A stretch of 62,870 bases of DNA from the NCBI GenBank assembly GCA_019633985.1, contig JAHQWE010000130.1:1-62870 (forward strand), in the 5' to 3' direction. Positions within the stretch are counted from its first letter, which is position 1; the number at the start of each line of letters is the position of its first letter. The notes beneath the pieces are model-generated. The model did not search any database, was not told the DNA's origin, and saw only the letters and a list, made by a program, of their open reading frames with translations. A program made the position numbers and the translations under genes. This DNA is from Acidiferrobacterales bacterium. Its GTDB lineage: Bacteria; Pseudomonadota; Gammaproteobacteria; Arenicellales; Poriferihabitantaceae. Below, in pieces: positions 52,006 through 61,274 of the stretch.

Positions 52006-53159
52006 CCAATTTCTTTTGCGAGTTTTTCAAATGCTTGCAGCATCGCAACGGTGGTAACGTCATTTAACGGATCAGGATGGGAGCTTAATCGCGCAACCAC
52101 GACTTCTCGGGCAGGGTTAATATAAAGCAGCTGCCCATGAATACCGCGAGCGCAGATTGTTCTATCCGCATCGCCGCTTTGGTACCACTTGTTGCGATAT
52201 TTCCCGTCCGGCATCTTCTCCTTATAATTTCCTTTATCCCAGGCGGATTGACTTCCGTTGTTGCAGGTATCTTCTATCCAGTTCTCGGATACCACCTGCC
52301 GACCCTGTGCGTATCCTCGATCCAGGAAAAGCTGCCCTACCCGAGCGAGATCGAGCGCGGTCAAACAAATACCGCCCGCAGCACGGGCCAGCCCACTTCT
52401 ATCCAGAGTGACATAGCCACATGTTTGCATTCCCAGGGGATGCCAAAGCAAGTCAGAATAGAGTTGCGCCAGCGGCACTTCGGTGACGCGCTCTAAAAGC
52501 AGCCCCAACAAATCCGTATTTGGTGAGCGGTAGGCAAATACCTCTCCGTGAGAGTGCCGATCTTTTGATAGCGAGTAGAGAAACGTTTCCAGATCCGGAC
52601 CCGGTTGGTTTTGATCCACTGGATTCCAGGCTGTAGCTTCACGGTACCGCATATATTCACTTTGCGGATCAGAATAGTTCTCTTCAAAATCGAGAGACAC
52701 CGTCATATCCAGGACCTGCTGAACGGTACTATCTCCATACGCGCAGGACCTTGTTCCAGGGAGGTAGTATCCAACTGGTAAGTGACAATCCAAAATACCT
52801 TGATCGGTCAACATACCAGCGACAATCGCGGTCAATGATTTACTAATGGAAAAAATAATATGCGGCTTCAGAAAATCACAATAAGGTGCCTGCCACTGGT
52901 AGATTAACTTTCCCTGATGCAACACAACGATCACATCTGAATCACTGAATTCGGCCAGCGCGGGCAGCGAAACCTGCCCGCTGGGACAATCAAAGTTCAG
53001 TGCGGCAAAGTTCACCCAGTCGGTTTTCAGTTCCGGAGTAGTGTCACTCGCAGATATTTGTGCAGTGGGAATAATTTCTCGCACATTTTGAAAAGCCCAC
53101 CGCGAATGTGGATTGATTCGCCAATTGTGCAATCCTGTATCAGTACGTCTTGTCATCAT
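52002..53159 (-). CDS. beta-lactamase-fold serine hydrolase
   Basis: 385 residues of the class C beta-lactamase / 6-aminohexanoate-dimer hydrolase type. The nucleophile motif S104-I-S-K107 lies in FSISKSLTAIVAG, the second motif YRSPNTDLLG is the YxN equivalent, and CARGIHGQLLYINPAREVVVARLSSHP near the end replaces KTG. No signal peptide, so cytosolic. Members hydrolyse amides or esters, not necessarily beta-lactams. It is divergent from the triple RidA gene and shares its upstream region. Confidence 0.85.
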   Translation of the reverse strand: MMTRRTDTGLHNWRINPHSRWAFQNVREIIPTAQISASDTTPELKTDWVNFAALNFDCPSGQVSLPALAEFSDSDVIVVLHQGKLIYQWQAPYCDFLKPHIIFSISKSLTAIVAGMLTDQGILDCHLPVGYYLPGTRSCAYGDSTVQQVLDMTVSLDFEENYSDPQSEYMRYREATAWNPVDQNQPGPDLETFLYSLSKDRHSHGEVFAYRSPNTDLLGLLLERVTEVPLAQLYSDLLWHPLGMQTCGYVTLDRSGLARAAGGICLTALDLARVGQLFLDRGYAQGRQVVSENWIEDTCNNGSQSAWDKGNYKEKMPDGKYRNKWYQSGDADRTICARGIHGQLLYINPAREVVVARLSSHPDPLNDVTTVAMLQAFEKLAKEIG

Positions 53160-53307
53160 AAAAGTTATTTCAACGGAGCATCACGACCTGATCAGAATGA
53201 ATCGCATCAATCTGATGTGACACGCGCTGGTGTCCAGGTATACGCTTGGAACATCCAGCAGCGGTTACTCTATACTTATATCTTCCAAATCGGCCTACCC
53301 ACTCACC

Positions 53308-54537
53308 ATGTTACCCAGACGCACCTTTCACCCGGACGGACATTTATCTATCGGCATCCCATTAAATCATAGTCACGGCATTGTGTGCGGTGAGATGGTA
53401 TTTATTGGTGGTCAGGCCGATATTGATGCCAATGCACAGGTTACCTGCCCGAATGATATTACTGAACAAACACGTATCGCGATGACGGGAATGATCACAG
53501 TGTTGCATGGCCTGGATTGCGAGGCTTCCGACCTGGTCAAGCTGACCGCATTTTATGTGATCGACGACACAATCAGCGAGCGCCTGATTCTCGAACTGAT
53601 TGCTGCGCAACTTGGAGAACTCGAGGGGCCTGGCCCCGCTGTTACGTTGGTACCCATCGAAACCAACTGTTTCAATGGTCTATCGATAGAAATCGAAGGC
53701 ATCGCAATGCGCGGTCAAAATGGTGAACGCCTTTCTCGTAGTAGTGCATGGATTCCTGACGGATGCTGGCTTCCGTCAGGGCTCAGTCAGGCGATCCGTT
53801 GCGGTCAAATGATCTTCACCAGCGGCCAAACCAGTGAGAACCATCAAGGCCATGTTCTGCACCCGGGTAGCCTCACGGAGCAAAGCAAAATTGTACTGAA
53901 TAAACTCGATCGACTATTGAATGGCCTTGGTGCAGATCTTGCCGACGCGGTGAAAACAAACGTATTTAATGTTGAACCAGGGGAAATGGAGAGCTGGAAA
54001 GACGCAGCATTGATTCGTGCCAGCTTTTTTCCAGAACCCGGCCCGGCAGCAACAGGATTATCATTGACCAGATTACCCAATCCCAAATTAATGGTCAAAA
54101 ACGATGTGATTGCTATGCGCGGTATCGATGGGCAAAGATTGCCCCGTGTGGGTGTTTGGCCAACTGATCACTGGGATTGGCCAGTGCATTTACCCTATCG
54201 TCACGGACTACGCGTGGGAGATCTCGTGTTTCTTGGAGGACAAGTCTCTCTGACTGCGGCGAGCGAGATCATTGATCCTGCAAATATGCAGGCGCAGACC
54301 CATACCGCCATGCAAAATATTCAAAAAGTGTTGGCGGAGCTCGGACTCGACTTTGCGCACTTGGTTAAAATTAATGCGTTCTATGTTGGAACAAAAGGAC
54401 AAGAAGATCTTCTGAAAAACGCCACGGTACGCAGTGAGTACTATCGTTCCCCAGGACCTGCATCAACGGGCATCCCTTTTTCCTATCTTGCTTACGAAGA
54501 CATGGTAATCGAAATTGACTGTGTGGCAATGGTCTAA
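53308..54537 (+). CDS. protein with three fused RidA (YjgF/YER057c) domains
   Basis: About 409 residues from the ATG at 53308; a longer frame from 53230 lacks a good start. Three RidA units follow each other: about residues 1-125, 140-265 and 280-409, each starting with a Y/HG...G-x-FxSGQ-like strand (EMVFIGGQADI, QMIFTSGQTSE, DLVFLGGQVSL) and ending ...PGPA-TLV/GLSL and AM(R/V). RidA proteins hydrolyse reactive enamines or imines from PLP enzymes and trimerise with sites at subunit interfaces. A single chain could form a pseudo-trimer. The Arg normally binding the carboxylate (usually near residue 105) is not obvious in every unit. Confidence 0.85.
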   Translation: MLPRRTFHPDGHLSIGIPLNHSHGIVCGEMVFIGGQADIDANAQVTCPNDITEQTRIAMTGMITVLHGLDCEASDLVKLTAFYVIDDTISERLILELIAAQLGELEGPGPAVTLVPIETNCFNGLSIEIEGIAMRGQNGERLSRSSAWIPDGCWLPSGLSQAIRCGQMIFTSGQTSENHQGHVLHPGSLTEQSKIVLNKLDRLLNGLGADLADAVKTNVFNVEPGEMESWKDAALIRASFFPEPGPAATGLSLTRLPNPKLMVKNDVIAMRGIDGQRLPRVGVWPTDHWDWPVHLPYRHGLRVGDLVFLGGQVSLTAASEIIDPANMQAQTHTAMQNIQKVLAELGLDFAHLVKINAFYVGTKGQEDLLKNATVRSEYYRSPGPASTGIPFSYLAYEDMVIEIDCVAMV

Positions 54538-54579
54538 CGAAAATCTATGGATATGGATTGAAATCTATCCAGACACGAT

Positions 54580-55350
54580 TCAATCAGGCAGTAAACGATT
54601 CGAATAGAGCACATTGTAGTGACCTAGAAATGCCTCATAATGACTGGCGAGATTTTTGGGTAAATCTGCTGGGTCCACATATTTACGTGGTATGGGTTTC
54701 AACCCGCTACTATCACGCAGAGACGCATGCCATATCTCCTCATTGCCGTCGTACCACAAAACTTCGTTGCGTTTTCCTGGCTCCCAGCTAAGTGCTTCTT
54801 GAATGAAAGGGATACCTATCGCATTGCAATATGCAGAAACCATCTTTTCCGGTGATTCCATCAGGTCATCACTGTCGATCACGATAGGCAGACTTCCTGA
54901 ACGGGACTGCAATAGATCAAACAAACACCGCTGCGGGCCAAAGCTGATTTCATTGGCATCAAACCCCTCCTCGAAACCGGCTTTCAGATACGATCGATGC
55001 AACGACGCCAGAACTTTGGCTGGGTCGCGAATCAGGAATGTATGGGTAATCCTGCCCAGGAATTCCTCATTCCATAGGTGGTCTGTGTGATGGGGCATAT
55101 CTTTCACAAAAACCGGGCTTTTCACCGCAGCCTCCTGAATGTCATCCCAAATCTTCTCAAACGTGGCTTCGCGACGCTGTCGATTGGGCGGCACAGGACG
55201 TGGCGCTCTCGCTTCCGGCCCCTGATACCACGCCATACCAAATGGCTCGTGGAAACAGATCAAATCACCACGCTGCCGCATCATCCATTCAAATGCGGTA
55301 GAAGTTGAACGTGGCGTTGCCCAGAGAAAATAAATTGGAAGTCCGTTCAT
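54580..55350 (-). CDS. sulfotransferase-like protein
   Basis: 256 residues with the PAPS 5'-phosphosulfate loop ATPRSTSTAFEWMM (residues 11-24) and the 3'-phosphate site in HTFLIRDPAKVLASLHRSYL. C-terminal KYVDPADLPKN. The acceptor is unknown. It lies downstream of the ureohydrolase on the same strand, separated by a MITE, so the two may once have formed an operon. Confidence 0.78.
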   Translation of the reverse strand: MNGLPIYFLWATPRSTSTAFEWMMRQRGDLICFHEPFGMAWYQGPEARAPRPVPPNRQRREATFEKIWDDIQEAAVKSPVFVKDMPHHTDHLWNEEFLGRITHTFLIRDPAKVLASLHRSYLKAGFEEGFDANEISFGPQRCLFDLLQSRSGSLPIVIDSDDLMESPEKMVSAYCNAIGIPFIQEALSWEPGKRNEVLWYDGNEEIWHASLRDSSGLKPIPRKYVDPADLPKNLASHYEAFLGHYNVLYSNRLLPD

Positions 55351-55438
55351 ATCATCGTACCTTGTATTAGATTCACAACTGGCAACGACAATTACAACCG
55401 CAAGTCATTTTCGAAACCGTCGAAATAATATCCATTTA

Positions 55439-55600
55439 GGGAGCCTCTGCAAAAGTCTGGGCGAGACAGATTGAGATGAAAAAGGATCAAGATCGAGGCG
55501 CGAAACGCGCGTAATAGCACGGCTATTGCGAAGTTTTGCAACGCAGATATTGATTATTTTTCGCTCAAGCTGTCCGTTCACGACTTTTGCAGAGGCTCCC
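55439..55600. mobile_element. 162-bp MITE with 19-base terminal inverted repeats
   Basis: Ends are GGGAGCCTCTGCAAAAGTC and its exact complement (55439-55457 and 55582-55600). Flanking TA on both sides is consistent with a TA target duplication. The interior holds no open frame; it has a small hairpin AATAGC-ACG-GCTATT and a GCGCGAAACGCGCG block. The terminal sequence resembles small non-autonomous elements related to IS5/Tc1-mariner-like transposases in gammaproteobacteria. No transposase is present in the window. Confidence 0.85.
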
Positions 55601-55637
55601 TAGATAGACCTATCTTAAATTCCGGATAGCTCGAGGT

Positions 55638-56606
55638 TCAAGAAACACCCTTCTCGACGCTAATCTGCCTGCTTACAACCCCCATCAAAATCGCCAACAG
55701 TCTAGCAGCGACTAATGCACCACGCCCCCCGATATCATTTGCGGGCATCAGTTCCGCTAGATTAAAGCCGACAATTTTCGACCTCTTGGCGATTCCCATT
55801 AGAAAGTTCACCGCTTTCCAGTAATCCAAACCACCCGGAGCAGGACCAATAACGGCGGGCACAATCGCTGGATCCATGACATCGATATCGAAATTGATAA
55901 ACACGCGGCTACCTTCCGGAATTGCATTGAGTATCGTATCCAGTGACAGCTCTTGTACCTCTCTCATGGGAAAAAATTGTACGCCCCATTCCAGCGCATC
56001 CTCGTAGTCACTCGGCCGTGCACTGCCCAACCCTCTTGCGCCAATTTGTACGATGCTTTTGATCCAGCTCATTTCAGATGCTCGGCGCATATTACTGGAT
56101 AATCCAAAACGCTCACCAGCGACTTCGTCACGCCAATCAATATGTGCGTCAAATTGCACCACAACGATAGGCCCATGTTTTTCGTAGGCATTGAGAACGG
56201 GGATCGGAGTGGAATCATCCCCACCAATCACGATCGGCACCGCACGACTATCCAGCACTGTTTCTACAGTTGAACGAATCAGTGTTCGATTGTGTTCGAA
56301 ATCTGATTCACTACAAGGTAGATCCCCCCAGTCCACCGCCTTGGTATCGCTGAGTAATATTTTTCCCTCCAGATCAAAGTCCTGGTGGTCCTGCATACCA
56401 GTCCAACCAAACGCCGACCGAATCATATTGGGAGCATCAGCGCAGTAGGCTCCCACAGACTGATACGAGGTTGCGATTGGCGCACCCATCGCAATGATGT
56501 CAGCGTGATCAACATTACCTTGTTCGACGTAAGGAATATCGAACAAACCTCTCTTGACCTGGTCACCGAACATCGCACCCATTTGAGGGGGAGTTTTATC
56601 TGACAT
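55638..56606 (-). CDS. ureohydrolase (agmatinase/guanidino-acid hydrolase family)
   Basis: About 322 residues from the ATG at 56604-56606; a TTG nine codons upstream is unlikely. The dimanganese site reads GGDDS (128-132) where most agmatinases have GGDHS, then VVQFDAHIDWRDE and NFDIDVMDPAIVP. The GGDD variant recurs, as I remember, in an alphaproteobacterial-type subfamily, so it is not necessarily inactive. The substrate is a guanidino compound or formimino compound; agmatine is only a default name. Neighbours are a sulfotransferase-like gene and, divergently, an EamA exporter with oxygenases. Confidence 0.82.
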   Translation of the reverse strand: MSDKTPPQMGAMFGDQVKRGLFDIPYVEQGNVDHADIIAMGAPIATSYQSVGAYCADAPNMIRSAFGWTGMQDHQDFDLEGKILLSDTKAVDWGDLPCSESDFEHNRTLIRSTVETVLDSRAVPIVIGGDDSTPIPVLNAYEKHGPIVVVQFDAHIDWRDEVAGERFGLSSNMRRASEMSWIKSIVQIGARGLGSARPSDYEDALEWGVQFFPMREVQELSLDTILNAIPEGSRVFINFDIDVMDPAIVPAVIGPAPGGLDYWKAVNFLMGIAKRSKIVGFNLAELMPANDIGGRGALVAARLLAILMGVVSRQISVEKGVS

Positions 56607-56999
56607 ATGCTGTATTAAGATTCTATTTGGCAAGGATCTTCAAATAATGCCTGCCTAAGACACTCAAGCCGAGATAGGAATAAGAATAAAACCGCGATGA
56701 ATCCTCACCGACAAATGACACCCACCTCGTGTCTTTGACAACGCGCAGACGCAGATTATAGGTAGAGAATGGATTTGGCGCACTTTTACTTACACTCCTG
56801 GTGTTTAGGGAAATGGGGTGCGAAACTTGTGCCAGCGTCTCGCGAGACGTCCGTCAACCCGCTGGTTAGAGTGTCTTATCTGTGGCAATAATTTACACAG
56901 TGCATTTGTTCAGCTCGATATCTTAGTGGCCCCACTGATGAACAGGAAACCATTCGTGCGCATTCAAACTGCTTCTCGTACTCCTCGCAAAAAGTACTA
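56607..56999. other. divergent region between ureohydrolase and EamA genes
   Basis: 393 bases with no convincing gene (a 60-codon frame from 56818 has no family). It contains a perfect 14-base palindrome CGTCTCGCGAGACG (56836-56849), which may be an operator. Confidence 0.4.
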
Positions 57000-57878
57000 G
57001 TGACTCTTTTACACTCCCTTCTCGCTATCGCGATCAACCTACTCTGGGGGTCGATGTATATTGCCGCGAGCATTGGGCTTGAGGAGTTTCCACCTATTCT
57101 CTTTACCGGCATTCGCTTTTTGCTTTTGTTTGTCTGCCTGTGGCACTTCTTGAGAGTGCCAGCGGAGAAAGTCAAACCACTCCTGAAAATTGGTTTTTAT
57201 ATGGGCGCAGGGATGTATACCACACTGTACCTGGCACTTGCGCTGGCGGATAACACCGCATCGATCGCAATCTTCAGTAAACTTGAAGTACCTTTTGCCA
57301 TCATTCTTGGAGTGGTTCTTCTTAAAGAGAAAATTGGCGTCAGACGAATTTCAGGTGTCGCCATCGCGATGCTGGGTGCGATGATTATCAGTTTTGATCC
57401 CAGCGCATTTGATGACCTCCCAGCGCTGATGTGGACCGTGGCATCCTGCGCGTTTGCCGCGTATGGGATGATAAAAATTCGAGAGCTGGGTGCCATTCAC
57501 CCGTTGACCATTGCCGCATGGGTTTCGGTGGTCAGCGCGCCTGTATTGCTTCTAATTTCTGCCGCTTTCGAGAAAGACCACTTAGTAATCATGCAACAAG
57601 CGTCCTGGATAGGTTGGTCGGCAATGGCGTACACGGGCATAATGAGTTCCATCGTCGCAAATTCCGGGCTCTATTTTTTGCTGCAACGATACCCGGTGAG
57701 TCAAGTCGCGGTTTACTCATTGCTCTCCCCGGTTTTCGCGGTAATTGGCGGAGTATTGTTGCTCGAAGATCGACTCACTTTCGGATTGGTATCAGGAGGG
57801 TTGCTCATTCTGATTGGTGTAGGCTGGATACACTATCGAAGCCTTTCACTTGCGCAGCCAAACAAAAGCACAGGGTGA
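57000..57878 (+). CDS. EamA/DMT-family transporter
   Basis: 292 residues starting with GTG, ten membrane helices in two EamA halves (AIAINLLWGSMYIAASIGLEE..., VTIAAWVSVVSAPVLLL-like second half, SQVAVYSLLSPVFAVIGGVLLLEDRL). It is the first gene of a run continuing to the Rieske and 2OG oxygenases. It may export a product of, or import a substrate for, that pathway. Confidence 0.88.
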   Translation: MTLLHSLLAIAINLLWGSMYIAASIGLEEFPPILFTGIRFLLLFVCLWHFLRVPAEKVKPLLKIGFYMGAGMYTTLYLALALADNTASIAIFSKLEVPFAIILGVVLLKEKIGVRRISGVAIAMLGAMIISFDPSAFDDLPALMWTVASCAFAAYGMIKIRELGAIHPLTIAAWVSVVSAPVLLLISAAFEKDHLVIMQQASWIGWSAMAYTGIMSSIVANSGLYFLLQRYPVSQVAVYSLLSPVFAVIGGVLLLEDRLTFGLVSGGLLILIGVGWIHYRSLSLAQPNKSTG

Positions 57879-57974
57879 ATCTGCATTTTCCTATTTTGCC
57901 CACCGCTTCATTTCTCTCACCGTTTGCTGCAGAATTGTTGCCTATAATCTGCAGACCAATTTCAGAGTTTCAGC

Positions 57975-59102
57975 GTGTATCAATCTACCGACTTCGACGC
58001 CGTTCGCAAGCCCCTGCTGGAAGCATCTACGCTCTCTTCAGATTGCTATATCTCCGATAGATTTTTCGAACTGGAAAAGAAGCATATATTTTCAAGCGCA
58101 TGGCATTTCGTAGGTCGTACCGACGAAATTTCAGAAGTGGGAGACTTCCTCGCGGTTGACACCCCTGCTGGTTGCGCTCTCGTTAGTCGTTGTTCTAACA
58201 ATGAGATAAAAGCATTTATCAATGCTTGTCGACATCGAGGAACGCGGCTCAAGGAGAAAAACGGTCGCTGTAAGCTTTTTATCTGCCCTTACCATGCATG
58301 GAGTTACGGTCTTGACGGCGCGTTAAAGTCAGCTCCCGGCATGGATGCGTCAAACTTCAATAAAGATAGTTATGGGTTATCTGCACTACGGTTAGAAATC
58401 TGGAGTGGCTTTATCTTTATCAATTTTGATCGAGACGCAGCGGATCTTCTCACCTGGCTAGATGACATGCCAGTAACAATGCAGAGTCACAGTCCTGACA
58501 GTTTAATCTGTACCAAGAGACTTGAGTTTAAGGTTAAGGCCAACTGGAAGCTGGTGATCGAGAATGCCCTTGAGGCCTACCATACTGGTACGGTGCATCA
58601 GTCTTCTTTGGGCGCGCAACGATCTGAGTCCATTCACGCAACGGGGCAATGGGACGCCTTGTTCGTGCTCAACGAGTCCGACAAAAGCATCGCAACGCTT
58701 CCGGGAGAACTACAGGCGTTGCCATTTATTCCCACCCTCAGCGAAAAATCCAAACAGGGCACCTGGTTCACCGTGATCTACCCGTGTACGCAATTGGTGT
58801 TTTCGCAAGACTGTGTCTGGTGGCTCGACATTAAGCCAGTTTCAACGAGTGAAACGCAATTGATAGTGGGAGGCTGCTTTCCCCGTGAGACTATTGCACT
58901 TGATCAATTTGCAGAAAATTCTGTTGCTTACTACCACCGCTGGCGTACCGCGACCGCTGAAGACAATGCCATAGTAGAAAAACAACAACAGGGACATATG
59001 TCTGGTCACCAGCCCTCCGGCCGATTTTCCAGTAGAGAACATTGCGTACATAAATTGAATAACTGGGTACTGGATAAAGTGTTTGGAGAATCAGTCAGAT
59101 GA
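57975..59102 (+). CDS. Rieske non-heme iron oxygenase, alpha subunit
   Basis: 375 residues with a GTG start. Rieske cluster ligands are C85-x-H87 (CRHRG) and C104-x2-H107 (CPYHAW). The mononuclear iron site is H203 and H208 in EAYHTGTVH with a later Asp in AEDNAIVEKQQQG. The residue bridging the two centres is Glu196 (VIENALE), where ring hydroxylases have Asp; Glu is known from carnitine monooxygenase. The substrate may therefore be a quaternary or N-methyl amine rather than an aromatic. The gene overlaps the 2OG oxygenase start by four bases. A reductase partner is not encoded nearby. Confidence 0.85.
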   Translation: MYQSTDFDAVRKPLLEASTLSSDCYISDRFFELEKKHIFSSAWHFVGRTDEISEVGDFLAVDTPAGCALVSRCSNNEIKAFINACRHRGTRLKEKNGRCKLFICPYHAWSYGLDGALKSAPGMDASNFNKDSYGLSALRLEIWSGFIFINFDRDAADLLTWLDDMPVTMQSHSPDSLICTKRLEFKVKANWKLVIENALEAYHTGTVHQSSLGAQRSESIHATGQWDALFVLNESDKSIATLPGELQALPFIPTLSEKSKQGTWFTVIYPCTQLVFSQDCVWWLDIKPVSTSETQLIVGGCFPRETIALDQFAENSVAYYHRWRTATAEDNAIVEKQQQGHMSGHQPSGRFSSREHCVHKLNNWVLDKVFGESVR

Positions 59103-60058
59103 GTTTACCTGTTGCGCCGCAACTGGATTTTTCTGAAATCCCCGTGATCGACATCGCCCCATTACTTTCAGGTTTTAGTGACACGCGGGTTATCAAGCAG
59201 ATCGAGGATGCCTGTCGTCGGGTTGGATTTTTTTATATCGAAAACCATCGTATTAATCCAAATACGGTCTCGCAAATATGCGAGCAGGCCAAGCTCTTCT
59301 TTGGCCTGCCGAAACGGCGGAAACAAAGTCTGTTAGTGAATCCGCAAATGCGTGGATATCTGCCGCTGGATTATCGAAGTTTTGAAGGTGAGGATCGTGC
59401 AGCGACCAGCAGACAAGAAGGGTTCTGGATGGGACTGGAAGCAGAGGAAACGACTGACAGACCGCTGGATGGTTACAATCAATGGGCTCAGGAGCTACCC
59501 CGTCTACAACCCGCGATGGAACAATACTACTGTGCACTTGAACCGATTTCCCAGGCGCTGATGCAAGGATTTGCGCGCGCACTTGGCCTGAACAAAGAGA
59601 CACTTCTTCCTTTGTTCCATAATCCCACTACCAGACTCAAACTTAATCATTATCCGCCACAGGAGAATCCAACGGATGAGCACCATATCGGCGTTGTTCC
59701 CCATACGGATTCTGGCGCTTTCACCATTCTCTGGCAGGATCATCACGGCGGCCTTGAAGTAATGAATAAAAATGGCGAGTGGGTGGGCGCGCCCCCAATA
59801 AAAGATACTTTTGTCGTAAACCTGGGAAATATTATGCAAATTTGGAGCGGTGGGCAGTTTTCTTCAACGAAACATAGAGTCATTAATCGAGGCACGAACG
59901 ATCGTTATTCGATTCCGCTGTTTGTCAATCCTGATCAAAAAGCTGTCATTGAAAATCTAGTGGCTGACTCTGGTTGTGGTGAAAAAGGCTTTGGCTACGG
60001 AGAATATCAGTCCAAATTCTGGCACAAGGCCTTTCCGGTCGCACATAGCGGTTCATGA
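59099..60058 (+). CDS. 2-oxoglutarate/Fe(II) oxygenase, isopenicillin-N-synthase family
   Basis: 319 residues. N-terminal DIOX_N segment IPVIDIAPLLSG, then ACRRVGFFYIENHRI. Iron ligands H202-x-D204 (PHTDSGAFTIL) and H259 (STKHRVIN). The 2-oxoglutarate Arg269 lies in DRYSIPLFV. Bacterial members hydroxylate diverse small molecules; related ethylene-forming enzymes break arginine derivatives. It is translationally coupled to the Rieske gene, so the two oxygenases probably act on one pathway. Confidence 0.88.
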   Translation: MSLPVAPQLDFSEIPVIDIAPLLSGFSDTRVIKQIEDACRRVGFFYIENHRINPNTVSQICEQAKLFFGLPKRRKQSLLVNPQMRGYLPLDYRSFEGEDRAATSRQEGFWMGLEAEETTDRPLDGYNQWAQELPRLQPAMEQYYCALEPISQALMQGFARALGLNKETLLPLFHNPTTRLKLNHYPPQENPTDEHHIGVVPHTDSGAFTILWQDHHGGLEVMNKNGEWVGAPPIKDTFVVNLGNIMQIWSGGQFSSTKHRVINRGTNDRYSIPLFVNPDQKAVIENLVADSGCGEKGFGYGEYQSKFWHKAFPVAHSGS

Positions 60059-60192
60059 ATCGCAACAGTCTATAACCTGAGCGTTCCGCAGCAGATTTAG
60101 AAGTTCTCCATAAAATTGAAAAATGCCGGGTGAGTTTCACACTCCCCGGTCGTGGTTAAAACTTCAGAACTGCACATTTAGTGACCTAGCCG

Positions 60193-61179
60193 CTATCTCG
60201 CCCTCGGCTCACCTTCCGGATCGCGCTCGATGAGCGTTTCAATTTCCGTCATAACAGCTTCCGGCAATGGTCCGAACTCCAATGCGCCGCAATTTTCCTG
60301 TACTTGATCAACTGTCTTTGCACCTGGCAGCGGAATATTTCGGCTTGATTTGGCTATCAGCCAACATAACGAACCCTGTGACAGCGTGCGTCCACCTGTA
60401 CGCAACAGTTCTTTGACGTTATCCAGATTGTGCAGGTACTTGGGTGCAACCTTACTATCTCTAAAATAGTCTCTACGGTCACTGTTAGTTGCCCGCACGT
60501 CCTCGTTGACAATTCTGGATGCTTGATCAAATTTCCCCGTCAATATGCCCATTGCCAGCGGGGACCGAATGAACGCAAGCAAGTTATTTTCCTCTATTGT
60601 CGATTGCATTGTAGGCACGTCGATAAAAACACTCATTACATGCTCGACGCCAACAAAACCCTCTTTGTCCGCCATCGCAGACGCACTCGCCGGGAAATCA
60701 GTACTCCATCCGTATGCCCGGATTTTTCCAGACGATCTCGCTCGCTCCATTTCTTCAAAAATAGGACCCGCTTCCTGCAAAGGAAGTGAATTCAAGTGAA
60801 GCAACATAATGTCAACTTGGTCTCGCTGAAGCCTTTTGAGACTCGCGTTGATTTCTGATTGAACTTTCGAGCTATCTGCATTATTGCCTAGCACTTGTTT
60901 GGTTTGTTCATCAAACTCAACCCCGAGCTTACTGATGATCAGTGTGTCAGGCTTATTCTTTATCGCGGAGCCAAGTAAGCGTTCAGAATGACCAGCACCG
61001 TATACCCCCGCCGTATCAAATATTCGGACACCTGCATCCAATGCAGCGTGAATAGTTTTTATCGACGTGGCGTCATTAACGTCTGCGAATCCCATAGATT
61101 GATCGCCAGCATACATAGGACCACCAATGGCCCAACAGCCCATACCAAGAGGGGGAATTTCATTACCGAGAATTTTCAT
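60193..61179 (-). CDS. aldo-keto reductase
   Basis: 328 residues. GMGCWAIGG at the start, catalytic RIFDTAGVYGAGHSERLLG (Asp, Tyr), Lys in ISKLGVEF, and His in MLLHLNSLPLQ. The NADP contact IPLPGAKTVDQVQEN is present, unlike in the other aldo-keto reductase of the window. It is divergent from the LysR gene with 95 bases between, so it is the probable target of that regulator. Substrate unknown. Confidence 0.9.
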   Translation of the reverse strand: MKILGNEIPPLGMGCWAIGGPMYAGDQSMGFADVNDATSIKTIHAALDAGVRIFDTAGVYGAGHSERLLGSAIKNKPDTLIISKLGVEFDEQTKQVLGNNADSSKVQSEINASLKRLQRDQVDIMLLHLNSLPLQEAGPIFEEMERARSSGKIRAYGWSTDFPASASAMADKEGFVGVEHVMSVFIDVPTMQSTIEENNLLAFIRSPLAMGILTGKFDQASRIVNEDVRATNSDRRDYFRDSKVAPKYLHNLDNVKELLRTGGRTLSQGSLCWLIAKSSRNIPLPGAKTVDQVQENCGALEFGPLPEAVMTEIETLIERDPEGEPRAR

Positions 61180-61274
61180 TTTTTCTGTCCTAAGTTGGTG
61201 AATACGCCGCCACTATGACGCAACCCTGTTAGGATTAGAATGGAATAAAATGTAACCTTCTTTTCAAATATGAA

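Noticed and set aside
55457..55581. Possibility of a transposase remnant inside the 162-bp element
   Set aside because: The interior is too short and has no open frame, so it is a MITE, not a truncated insertion sequence.
56818..57000. 60-codon open frame ahead of the EamA gene
   Set aside because: No family, and it overlaps the palindrome in the divergent promoter region.
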